NCBI GenBank assembly: GCA_030141605.1
Contig: JAQGDQ010000279.1
Coordinates: forward strand, 186,001 to 250,000
DNA: 64,000 nt
Direction of reading: 5' to 3'
Source: Tubiluchus corallicola
Lineage: Eukaryota; Priapulida; Priapulimorpha; Priapulimorphida; Tubiluchidae
Shown here: positions 44,881 through 56,368 of the stretch, piece by piece
Layout of the letters: each line of letters begins with the position of its first letter
Numbering within the stretch: the stretch's first letter is position 1
The notes under the pieces: generated by a model
The model's database searches: none
What the model saw: only the letters and a program-made list of their open reading frames with translations
Told to the model about the DNA's origin: nothing
Position numbers and translations under genes: made by a program

Positions 44881-46339
44881 CGATAAGATTATGTTAGGTG
44901 AATCATCTCAAGAGATAAATACATGTTAGCACGTTATGACTTTAATAGTTTACTATATTTCTGTATTGTGAAGTTCAAAAACTAGTCACGACCCAATAAA
45001 CACAAAACGTAGCCCGTAAGCAAGTGCCTATGACTTTCTTGGAGTAAACATTTTCAGACTAGCGATACGTATGAAACATGAATTTATATATTTTCATACA
45101 TAAAAAGTCACTTATTTTTATAAACGTGAATTTAAAATAATTTACGCAGAGGCCAGCCACTCTTATTACATAGGAGAGTTTATTATTAAGGTTTATAACT
45201 AAAATTTGCAACGTGTTTCAAGCTTCATGTCTTTCAGTCAAATCACTCTGTGATAATCACTTCTCATTAGCTATATAGAGATCCACTTGCTTTTTGTGAA
45301 AACTAATCTCGTTTTTTATATCAGCAAGTGATACAGATGACGGCTATATAAGGCTTTTTCAAGCACTGTCTGTTTGTTAGGGTATCATTTTGATTCTTCG
45401 CCGATAGATGGAGGTATGTCCTGTAAATAGTTTATCAAAACGCATCAAAATGAGATATATTCATCTTGTTTTATAGAGGAAACACTTTTTGGAAAATGAA
45501 TGGGTTACTTATGACCTAGGTATAGGTGGTTTAATTTGCCATGTTGTCAGCACATCACCATATGTCGGCTACGACACATCGTCTGGTTCAGTGTCTCGTG
45601 ATTACTGAATTATTCCTGATAGCGAACTAGGTACCTGTTCAGCCACTGCTGCTCGAACTTAATAATTCCACAGTTATGCCGAACTACATAAAAATCAGTG
45701 TAAGCTTCCTGTCTAATCTCTTTTATTTATACGAGTAAAAGCAACCAATTGTCTTCACCCAAAAATGTCAAGTGTTTTGGGGGTTGTGGTGTGTCATGAC
45801 TGTTTATTTTAGGAAATGAATCAATCAAACTCTAACTCAAAACAACAAATTGTAAACTTGTTCTCGTTTGGGTTTAGTTGTGACATAGGCTCTTGTGTAA
45901 CACAAACTGTCAGTGCGATGTTTTTTCGATTTGATAAAGAAAACATGCACCCCGTGGCTGTGTTATTTCACAGTTCGAACTTCTTGAAACAAAACATCAT
46001 CTACCGGAACAGGTGTTTGCGTTTCAAAGTTCAGTCAAGTTCAATTCAATCAGTAAATCATTCCCTCGATAATCGTTTATTCCTGCCAACTAAACCAATA
46101 TTTTGACTAGACGCCCTGTTTTACAAGCTGGCTTAACCTTTAAATTAAAACAGCCGTTACAGGATGACCGTAAAGGCGTATATAACCGTTATATATGTAC
46201 AGGATAAACTGTATATACCCAAACTTTAACTGGTATTATTTGCATTTTAAGCTTCTCTCACATTTTCCGCTAACGGCGTAGTGTAGCTGTCAAGCAGATA
46301 TTTCCTTGCAAAACCGTTTCGTTTTCCTGAAATGCGTAT
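44881..46339. other. no supported gene
   Basis: A frame of 96 codons at 45816-46106 is preceded by TGTTTATTTTAG, which could serve as a splice acceptor. Its residues (MNQSNSNSKQQIVNLF...) show no known domain, so it is not called as a gene. Confidence 0.35.
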
Positions 46340-46690
46340 AACAAATTTACTTTATTAAGGAAAACAGGACGACTTTTCATGTCCTACCCCATTTTCGTAC
46401 ATTTTGGTAAAAAGTGTAGCTTTTGACATCTGTTATAATGCCAAAGCGTTTCTGATAATTACATAATAGATTAAGACTACTTAATTAACGATGGGCACTA
46501 CTAGTGGGTGACGTCACAACTGAATTTAATTTTCAACAACACCAAAAATTCACGAGTGTTTTCCACATTTTTCCGAAAGCACAGTATGAAGTATACTGCT
46601 ACTGCGCAAGATTCAGTGTGATATGCAAAAACTTCACATAAATTTTAAGTTTAAATTTCAAGTTTACAGCATTTGTTTGCGCATAAGCTG
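46340..46690 (+). repeat. dispersed repeat family R3 (copy 2)
   Basis: Direct counterpart of 42360-42700 on the opposite strand, about 4 kb away. Copies are diverged by substitutions and small indels. Confidence 0.7.
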
Positions 46691-49174
46691 TGGAACATAT
46701 GCGCTACATCTTAACTGAACAACACTTGAACTGAGAGGTACGGCACCTGTTTTCGAGCAATGCGTTGCCGATATGTAGGCGCTAGTGTCCGTCTAACTAG
46801 CGAATGACGAAATACGTGTAACAGCGAAGAACTAACCGCGCGAACGCAAAATTACATTTCTGTGGTAATAATTCTTTCACGTAAGTCATTATTGAAAAAA
46901 TAGTAAATTCCCTTTCAGTACTTTAAAGGGGTAGATTGTTTTGACCTATAGTTTAACACTGGGTCTGGTTTTCCTTTAAAGAATTGTGAAATGCCCAGTA
47001 GCCATTTTTGCAGTTGCTGAAAATAATTATCTTTTAATTCAGTGTTCACTCGGTGCTTTGAACGTTCGAACGAACGTGTGAGTCGTATCGATACAATAAG
47101 TGAACTATCACTTAAAATTATTACAATCGTTTTTAATTATTGAGGTCAAATTCATTGTACGTGTGTTTGCAAGAAATAACCGAATACAGAATTATGCAGT
47201 TACGTACAGTCGCCGTTTCGGCCGGTTTATGCGTGTAAACAAGTCTTCGGCTTTATTGTAGCAGAGTTTACTGTGACAGTTCCCCTACTAAGGTATTATT
47301 AGTGTTGTTTTTCGAGAAAAAATGCTTTCAGCTTGATAACGTTCAAAGATGATTCATCAAAAGTAATAACCTATGTACCAACAGTAATGTGATTATATTT
47401 GCTACGAGGTATTTTCATCCAACAAGCTAATAATGGCTCGAATATGTGTTGATAAACTACAATGCGGTCTATAAAATGTAAATTTCTTTTTGTCCGCTTC
47501 ATTTACTCGTATATTTATTATGTTCCTTCATTGTAGCTTCTACGAGTACTTCTTATATTATATGCACTCCAAGCTATATTGCACAAAAAGCGGTGGTATA
47601 CGTTTGTTAATTTTAACACCTTTGCAACACATTATTGCAGCCACTTCTCATTCGTTTCCAGCTATAATTAAGTTAGTTATAAGAGCCGCAGTAAAAAAAT
47701 CAATAAAAAGTTTTCTAACCGAGTCACATAGAGGTTGTTGCCCTGCATACTTGTATAAGTGTAACTTTCATACAATAATTTTTTTAAAATAAGTGCAGGA
47801 TTGGGACAAGATATCAGGCAAAAGTTTTCTCTGCCATGATGTGGTGCCTTCTTCAGCTTCCTCTAATTAAAAGAGCGTTCGTCTGCCATTAATTTCGCTA
47901 AAAAATGAGGAACGGCTGTGGAAACAGTAACAAGGGTCAAGGTTTCTGGCTCCGGGTACCTGTTTCAGACGTGCATGGGGGTTTTCTGTTGAAAGATTCG
48001 CGGAGATAAAACGTCAAAAATGTGGCTTTGATTTTTCGATGTCTCTTTTTATTAACTGATTGATTGATTTTTCGCACTATGTCTGCAGTTTGCATGGATG
48101 TAGTTAGAAAACAACTATGTGACCACCTTTAAGCAAAAACTGCTTGTGCAAATCAAAATTTAGAATTTAGTTTACATAATTATTTTAGTACATTATTACA
48201 TTTTTGGCTATACACGTATACAGTATTCAAAATGAGATCTTCTGCCCGACATGACTGCTAATTGCTCTAATCGCTAACTGTAGAAAATATTTTCTAAAAA
48301 TCAATCTTATCCATTTCCAAGAGTGAAAAGGGCATTTTGGAGAGGCAGGTTTATCGCAGGCATTCATTTTCCTAATCATGCTCACATGTGTGCACCACAG
48401 TGTGGTGTTGCACTGCCTTACAGCTGGGCGGTTTTACATAGCATGCTATAGCAATGTGATTTAACCACCCGGAACACCCCAATGGGGAGACGTTTATGAC
48501 TAACATTCACGAATTTTGGTTGATTCTTGTGCCTCAGTTTACCGCTCGGTTACAGACTGCAGTTTTGTGGCGAGGTTTGTGAAACTTGTTATTTGAGGCT
48601 TTCAGTGATGTGTATTGAATTAATTGAGTATGATTGGTAAGAACTAACATTTAGCTTCACTGGAGATATGGAACTATTTCAACTTGTTTATGAAAGTGAA
48701 TTAATCGACTGGAGCTAGTATGTAAATGGTGGAAAAAGGATCAATTGTACTTTTCACTTGTTCGTCTATGTACATTGTTTTTGCATCGTCTAAACGTATA
48801 CAAATATAAATAATTCTATGCTGATAAAACGAAATCAGTCTAAAGGTCTGTAATCTGTAAATATTTTGTCTCAGGCTGACGGTTTAAAAGAGTGCAGGGG
48901 TGTTAAAATTAGGTGTTGATACATCTAGTGTAGCAGTCGACATTATCATCGCCGTCGCACATGATCGTCTGAAAAGGTATTTTTAAGACGCAAACTTGAT
49001 AAAGTTTGCCAGAAAGTAGTAACTTAAGCAGAAGTTTAGTAAAGTGCAAGGTTTACACGTTCATAATAATTTCTTGGAAGATTGTTATTAAATCGTATTG
49101 AAAAACTTCTGATATGAATTTAGTCAAATGGCTCTAAACAAGAATATTTGTATCTAGGTAATAAAGTTTCAGGT
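46691..49174. other. unique sequence, no gene seen
   Basis: No coding motif was recognised. The frame at 47490-47792 has no homology that I can read. Confidence 0.45.
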
Positions 49175-49520
49175 ATAAAGTCATAGGTAAAAAAATCACA
49201 GGAAAACTTACAAGAAAAAATAAATTACCCTAACCCTAAGTTATTGAACAAAACGTGGTGTTTAAATCACACACATGTAATGCCTCATATATGAATAGTG
49301 CTGTCAATGCATACAAGTCGTGTATTGCCAGTTAATAACTGACTTAAAATATTTTCTGTTTTACTAGTTTAATTTGTTTATGGTACCTGTGACTGACTTG
49401 AATATTTTTGTTTGATTACCTAACTGCCAAAATTGTGACTTTTTTCCAGCTACCATAAATTAATTGTAGTAACTGTGAGTTTCTCCTAGCCAGAATTGTG
49501 GCTTTTTCCTGCGACTTTGT
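49175..49520. repeat. TTAGGG-dimer plus TTTTTTCC(T/A)G modules (copy 3, two parts)
   Basis: 49180-49240: GTCATAGGTAAAAAAATCAC, GGAAAA, then ACCCTAACCCTAAG, the inverse of the module at 715-830. 49435-49520: GTGACTTTTTTCCAGC and GTGGCTTTTTCCTGCGAC on the plus strand. The two parts face each other across about 190 bp. Confidence 0.55.
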
Positions 49521-49989
49521 CACCAAAGTTCACCCATGTTAAACTCTGTTGGTTTTGGACAACTGTAAACGCATTCGTTTCATTAGTTGAAAAGATTCTA
49601 TTACCTGCCGCATTATACGAGTTGAAGGTTTCCGCTAAGGCATTGCAAAAAGAATTAGTGACGTTTTTGATGCCAGTTACTTCGCATTTTTCAGTTTTTT
49701 TGTCACTAAATAAGATTTCGTTGCCAGTACAAGCTTTCTCGTTCTTGTGTAAGACAATCATTACCTTATTGCTAGACGAAGATTTCCACTTTCGAAAAAG
49801 TGTTCTTCAACATCAGTAAATAGAGCAACATCAGACAGTAAAACATCCTGACATGAAAATTAACGACAATTTCACATTTTTGTCTATTGGAAACGAATAC
49901 AGTAAAGATTTCAACCGCCGCTCTATGTGAAATTTTTCATTTCATATTGTTTTCCCCATAAACGAAACAAAACTCATTGTTCTAAAGGA
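49521..49989. other. no supported gene
   Basis: Overlapping frames of about 90-107 codons exist on both strands (49486-49819). Neither shows a domain, signal or splice context. Confidence 0.35.
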
Positions 49990-50550
49990 AATGCCAAGCC
50001 TTCTGGGTAGTTAGGCTTAATTCAATGTTTGTGAAAAATGTTAGAAGGATTTAGTAGTAAAAGTGTAATAAGCACCTCGTATAATTAGTAAAGTTACTTT
50101 AAAGTCGCGACCATTTCACGCTCAGACACTTCCATTTTGAACGCTTATTCTTCCACCAATGAAGTCATTCATCAGCTGAAGAAATGTAGCGCACTGTCAA
50201 TTTCCACCAAAAATATCACGAGTTTTTACAAAAAATAGACCTGACCTAATTTAATGATATTTTTGCATGAACATTAGGTGAGCATGATTTATTTTAAACA
50301 GCGCACGCTTACCGAAAGCCACGATGCGCTTACGAAAAGTCACGATGTTCACCAGTTACATCATAATATTCAAGTGAATGGCGGTTACCACGTGAAATGG
50401 CAGTGAAAATTTCTATACAGCGGTAGGACAAATGAAAACTTAATGCTTTCTAGACAGTGTTTTGTAAATTTTTTTGTTATATTTTTCTAAACTTAAGTAA
50501 AAACAGTAAAATAAATCCAAAATGCTAAGTGACTTGTTCTTTCCTTTAAT
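49990..50550 (+). repeat. dispersed repeat family R1 (copy 4, most complete)
   Basis: About 560 bp, from AAGCCTTCTGGGTAGTTAGG to AAGTGACTTGTTCTTTCC. Neither terminal inverted repeats nor a poly-A tail is obvious, so the class is unknown. Near 50309-50345 a short internal duplication (GCGC(A)CGCTTAC...GCGCTTACG) lies where copy 2 suffered the palindromic insertion. Confidence 0.8.
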
Positions 50551-51584
50551 ACCAGAAGAAAATTTGATGTTTTTTGTCTTTAACGGTCTGTGCAAAGGGT
50601 GAAGGTTTTCACTATTATCAAATTGTATTCAGCTAAACAACCGAGACAAGTAGAGCAGCAGAACTTTCATATGCATCCACAGTGATTGAAATAACTCTTT
50701 TCTTTTGTTGTTTGAAGTAATATCGGTCATTTTTTATTAGGATTAGTCTACTATACATCCGGCTAGTGTAATGTACTTTACTGTAGAGATTAATGCTGAT
50801 TATACTTGTAGACAACAGTTTGCTCATGCTATCTCTTATTATCATAACTGTAGTTTAAGTAGTGCTAAATTAGTTTTACCCCAATGTAGCGGGTGCAGTG
50901 TCCGTACTGCAGTGAGTAGTGAACTTTCGGCTTATTGTGTCAGCAGTCAAATTTACAAAAATCGTGCGCATATTTTCCACCAAACATTGTTGTAGTTTTG
51001 AAGAGCGTAAGCCGATCTTTCACGAAGGAATTTGACAGGTAATTAAGTAGGCCGGTACTCGTGTAAAACTTATTCATGCGCACTAAATATGCGAATACTT
51101 GATTTGTTTACGAATTGTTCACAAGAGGACTTCACAGGTTTTAGCTCTACAGTGAGATGCCTTTCCATTTTGAAAGTAATTTTAGGCAAATTGTCGAAAA
51201 TGTTCGAACTACTAGTAGACGTTGAAAAAACAAGTCGTCGTGAGTAGTAACGGAGAAAACTCAAGTTTTTTTATGATTAGATATCCCAATGATGTGGAAA
51301 TTTCTGTGTCAATGATGTGCAAATTGCTGTATCAACATATATTAGAAGTGGATTAAGGGCAAATTGCCAAAAATCAGAAGAATAGTTAAAAACGAGATTG
51401 GATCGCACCTGCACGCAGCTTCCTTGACTCTTATACTTTGTGCAACTTATGCTAGAGTTATAGTACCCTTTCCCTTATTTTTCCCTTTGTGCAGTGTAGT
51501 ATCCCTCTTTGATAATGAATAATGTGTACACAAGGGTGCGTGCTCGTCGGAAACATCTAATAAGCAGGTTTGAGAGAGTAATTT
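50551..51584. other. no gene seen
   Basis: Unique spacer with short motif-free frames. Confidence 0.45.
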
Positions 51585-51690
51585 GTGTCATACACCTGGT
51601 GGGCATCAACAAAACACATGCCATAATTAGCCTGGTAATTTGCATGAGAAGAATTATTGTTGCGCTGAGCTTATGCATAAATAGAAGAAA
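51585..51690. promoter_or_regulatory. POU/SOX/homeodomain motif cluster, candidate enhancer core
   Basis: Within about 60 bp: TAATTA (51624-51629), the octamer ATTTGCAT (51638-51645), the SOX core ATTGTT (51656-51661) and the palindrome TTATGCATAA (51671-51680), which is POU-like. Just upstream lies a CACCTGGTGGGCAT stretch. Order and density resemble conserved neural or developmental enhancers. No conservation data are available here. Confidence 0.35.
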
Positions 51691-52214
51691 ATGCTGTGTG
51701 TAGCTTTTGTTAAAAACACAACAGCTGATGGTCATTTACTGAACTCTGGCTGATGTCTTGTGGGCCATGACCAGTGTGTCCTGTGTGTCTTGTGTGACCC
51801 CTGTGTGCTCATGGCCCGTAATCTGTTGTCCCCTGAAGGCCCTGATTTACTGTGACCCGTATGTGTCCTGTGCCTGTTTTACTTTTCTACAGGAAATAGC
51901 TGAATGAGGCCAAGTGACAACAATGTCTCTTTCCAAACATTTTCGTGCCCCCGAGGTTTTGTTTTCGTCCAATTTGCTGTATTCAATGAAGAAGGTGAAA
52001 ACTTTGTGATCATGGTGTGGCAATGGCTGTCAAGTTAAGGGATGGATAGTAATTGGGTGGTGACTGTCGGAAAAGTAGTTTTGGGCAGGTTCATATGCAC
52101 CCGATCCTCCAGTGTCTTCAGTGAGGAAAATGTACGCATCCGTGTGAACTTTGCTGTCTGTTGGTTCACTATTTCATTCACTATTTGTCTTTGACAAAAG
52201 AGAGAGAGAAAGAG
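51691..52214. other. no gene seen; GTGTGTCCTGTG-rich patch
   Basis: At 51765-51870 short units of CCTGTGTGTC(T/C)TGTG type recur. The rest is unique, ending in a GAGA patch at 52200. Confidence 0.45.
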
Positions 52215-52802
52215 AGATTATTATTATTATAACTCTTTTATTTAAAAAATACCTCATTTTGCAGGCAGTACATAACATTTTGCATTAAATGCAAATAATT
52301 TTAAAGCAAGTTATAATAATACATGAGTTCAAAGCAGCTCTAGTTAATATATACAAAATATTATGTTTCTTACATGTGAGTTGTCAAATAGACAATTGTG
52401 AAAGATCATCCAAAACCAAATTAAGTATTTTTACATTTATTAGTAATGTAAAAAAGCTTTTAATCTGCGAGTTAATTTGACAAAATCTGTGTATTTACAA
52501 TATATTTGGCACAACTTTTCCAAACAAGTCGCAAGTGTCCCTATCTCTTGCAATGAAGATTGTTCTCAAATTCATAGCTGGCAATTTTCTTATGAGATTA
52601 CTTCTATTTCATTTACTAATGTACATTGAAAAATTAGATGTTCTGGTGTTTGAACATATATATTATCGCAATTACAACAATCTGTATTGCTTTCACCAGC
52701 TATATACTGAAAAGATCGTGTGCCTCTTTTTAACAACAAATTGAGTGCCGTCATTTCTACAGTACAGTTCTGATTAAATGACATCTGCAGATATGCCATC
52801 AA
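52215..52802 (-). pseudogene. 3' end of a second LINE: C-terminal zinc motif, 3' UTR and (TAA)n tail
   Basis: The minus-strand frame 52802-52590 includes LNLLLKRGTRSF, then CCNCDNIYVQTPEHLIFQC. This matches the CxxC...(E/Q)T.EHL(I/L)..C signature after the RNase H/RT region in many LINEs. Stops follow, then about 370 bp of non-coding sequence ending in ATAATAATAATAA (minus strand, 52231-52218), a microsatellite 3' tail typical of such elements. The element is 5'-truncated; a (GA)n tract begins just upstream at 52870. It is oriented opposite to the LINE at 4.15-6.66 kb and preserves the part missing there. Confidence 0.7.
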
Positions 52803-52840
52803 TCTGATTTGAATATTGAATCTTTTTCTTCATTTTTCTT

Positions 52841-53539
<699 letters not shown>

Positions 53540-53590
53540 TATATTCCGGCAGTGATGCGCTGAAGCCAACAGAAGAGCAGACGACTCCTG
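53540..53590. repeat. short dispersed repeat (CCGGCAGTGATGCGCTGAAG)
   Basis: A match to the minus strand of about 62465-62410, which reads CTGGCAGTGATGCGCTGAAG followed by GCAGAC. Only about 50 bp is shared, so the class is unknown. Confidence 0.5.
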
Positions 53591-53600
53591 GCCCTCTTAG

Positions 53601-53626
53601 TTTTTCTCTCTGTGTGTCTCTCTCTC

Positions 53627-53660
<34 letters not shown>

Positions 53661-53735
53661 TTCTCTCTCACTCACTCTCTCTTTCTCTCTGTCACTCACT
53701 TTCTCTCTCTCAGTCTGTCTGTCTTTCTTTCCCTC
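53601..53735. repeat. (CT)n microsatellite with CACTC/TGTC interruptions
   Basis: An impure pyrimidine tract. Confidence 0.93.
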
Positions 53736-54989
53736 TAGCTCCTTGTATCTTTTCATTTTTCTGTCACCTTTTTTTATAAATTTTCATCTTTGTTTTTCTT
53801 ACATAAGTTGTATATGATCGAGCATTGGTGGTGTTGTGTTGATGTTGTGCAGTTGATAGCAACATGTTTCGAAATAAAAATTTTAATCAAACCATCCCTC
53901 TCAAAACACCTCAGCACTGTTTTAATACGTGGACCTCTGTCTCTACAGTAGAATCTATTCTTTCATCACACACCCTTGCTGACCCTACGCTAACTATAAT
54001 CTTCTGAAACTAAGCCGTCCGTTTTTAGTTTCAAGACCTTCAGACGTATTATAAACACCATCACCAAATCATTGGTCACTTCAAGAAATTCTTATACGCC
54101 TCCATTAGCATTCTTTTAATACGCAGTGACAGTTTACGTAGAGTGTAGTGCTTCTTTCCTGCCTCAAACTCGAAGTACTTTTGAGCTTTAAATCAACAAA
54201 ATAAACATTTTTTTTCATTTCTTTTGGCAAGTCGTCTTTCAACAAAACTTGGGTGTCGAACTACTGTAGAAGTGGGCTACCAGGGGTGGTTGCTAATCAG
54301 AAGACCACGCTTTTCAGGGGCATCTCATCAAACATCAGAAAGATATTATTTAAACAAAAGTAATTTACATCTAATAATTCTATAAATTAATCTTTTATTT
54401 AAAATTAAAATTGTTGTTGTTTGCGATTTTGACAATTTATTCAGCCTTCGGGGTGAATGTGACTTTTATTGATACACCCTGTAGCTTGTAACTTAATTAT
54501 GCTAATTAGAGTGTGTTTCTCGCGGTTTATCTAAACTATGTTTATTCAGGTGCGAGTGAAAACATTTCTACAAAATTGAAATGCTGCAGCTATAACCTCG
54601 AGGCTAAACAGTTCAAATTAGCCTGTTGTTCCCAGCTTAGTTTACTAGACCTTGTTCTAATCATGAATGCGGTCTCACAAAATTGCAGGATATAATTATA
54701 TGCTGTTCAAAAGTAAACACTGTTAATAGTACAGCTTTCACTTTTACTTACGTGACTTTATTTTAGGCTTTAAGCAATGCTTGAGAAATCATAAGTAAAA
54801 TTTTACCTTGCGAAGAAAATTAGAAACGCGGTTAAAATTTCCCTCTATTACACAAGCTCTCCTTGATCATCTCATTCTCATTTGTTTCAGAATAATACTA
54901 AGTACTGTTGAACATATTTTAGTTATTAAAATACTGCAAAAGTTCTGAGTTCTGGGAAATGCACAGTCTCTTTATTTTATTTACTGCTA
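53736..54989. other. no gene seen
   Basis: 54480-54720 is unique, with TTAATTATGCTAATTAG at its start. It could be regulatory but is unproven. Confidence 0.4.
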
Positions 54990-55065
54990 CCATTACCACC
55001 GCCACGGCCCCTACCAGCACCACCACCAACCCCCGCATCAACACCACCACCACCACCACTTACTG
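54990..55065. repeat. (CCA)n-rich cryptic trinucleotide repeat
   Basis: ACCACCGCCACGG, then CAGCACCACCACCAAC and CACCACCACCACCACCACT. Confidence 0.85.
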
Positions 55066-55360
55066 AATGTTGTATTTACTGTGTCGGAGACGATCACGGT
55101 TATCCCTGCTTAGCTGGTATTACTGGTTTTATAAAAAGTGTCGGTTAAATGACAAAGGGTGAGACAGAGTGAGCTTCCGGATTATTATTATCTCACGCTT
55201 AACTCAATTGTAACAATTGTTAATGCAGACTTTACTTCCTAGATGTTAGGCAACCTGGCTAATGATCATTATTCAATGCAGGATGATGTTTATTTTAAAA
55301 TACATATTTACATAAATGGGCCTTTATCTGCAGGCAAAGTTTTAACTTCAGTATAGTTCA
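55066..55360. other. no gene seen
   Basis: Unique spacer. Confidence 0.4.
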
Positions 55361-55378
55361 TCTCTCTCTCTCTTTCTC

Positions 55379-55443
<65 letters not shown>
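55361..55443. repeat. (TC)n then (TA)n microsatellite
   Basis: 20 bp of TC is followed by about 60 bp of pure TA. Confidence 0.97.
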
Positions 55444-55445
<2 letters not shown>

Positions 55446-56254
55446 CGCTGATACGTTAGTGACACGTTATTAAATATATAGCTAAAACAAGGTTACTAAG
55501 ACTGTCAAAAATTAGAACCAGAAGAATGCATTTGTGTCGCTATTAAAATTATGACGCACAAGCCAAATCGCTAATTAACGTCGAGGCGATATGTATTATA
55601 GTAATTATAGAGAACATTTGCATCTGTGTGAGCACTTGTATATCTCGTTTGTATATGAGCTATATCATTGAAATTCACTATATCAACAATATGAACCAAT
55701 TTTTTCAAATCAAGTAAACATTTAGATATGACGACATTATGTAAATAATAAAACTTTCTTTTACAATATTTACAATTGCTTCAATTAAAGATTTCTTTCC
55801 TAGAATGTAGATGTTAGAAATGGTCTTTAAGATCAAGCTTTATATTGTTCAAACAGGTACATACCTGATCAATATGTGTATGGCAATATGTGTATCGCAA
55901 TCCTGATTTGAAAATGATGCCAGAATCATTGAGTATGAAATTGACGAATGAACTGACCATTGTTTATTTTGTTGCCATGTTTGTAAACAATTTGCCTAGC
56001 TGTTGGATTTGCGACTATAATCGTATTGTGCGTAGTTGCTTCCTAGCTGGCATGGGGTGAACGTTTCGTGGTCTGTGTAGTTTTTTACCGCTGACTTTGA
56101 TCAACTTTAACACTTTTCAAAATAACGTTGGGTCCGTTTTCTGTCTGTGAAGTTGTGAGTTCGCGACCGGGTCATACGAAAGACTGAAAAGGCTACCTGC
56201 TTTAGTGTACCTGCTACCCCTGCCTGGCACGTGATATTTAGGGTAAAATCGGGG
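55444..56254. other. no gene seen
   Basis: Unique. GACTTTGATCAACTTT near 56094 contains a TCF-like CTTTGAT core. Confidence 0.4.
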
Positions 56255-56368
56255 TAATAATAATCTCTGTTTTGTAGTTGTTCATTGCTATTTACAGTCG
56301 GTGAGAAGCTCTTTGAGCTTATTTTAATTGTTAATACAAAGACCGACTTTAAACAAAGATTATTATTA
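56255..56368. mobile_element. 114-bp nested hairpin element with TAATAATAATCT ends
   Basis: 56255-56272 and 56351-56368 are reverse complements at 17 of 18 positions. Inside, AGTCGGT/ACCGACT (56296/56342) and AAGCTC-TTT-GAGCTT form further stems. Probably a tiny fold-back MITE; the (TAA)n ends resemble the LINE tail at 52218. Confidence 0.5.

Noticed and set aside
45816-46106. 96-codon frame after a plausible splice acceptor
   Set aside because: TTTATTTTAG is common in AT-rich DNA and the peptide has no recognisable motif. Kept only as a note.
49486-49819. Overlapping frames of 91 and 107 codons on opposite strands
   Set aside because: No domain, splice context or codon signal; bordered by a repeat module.
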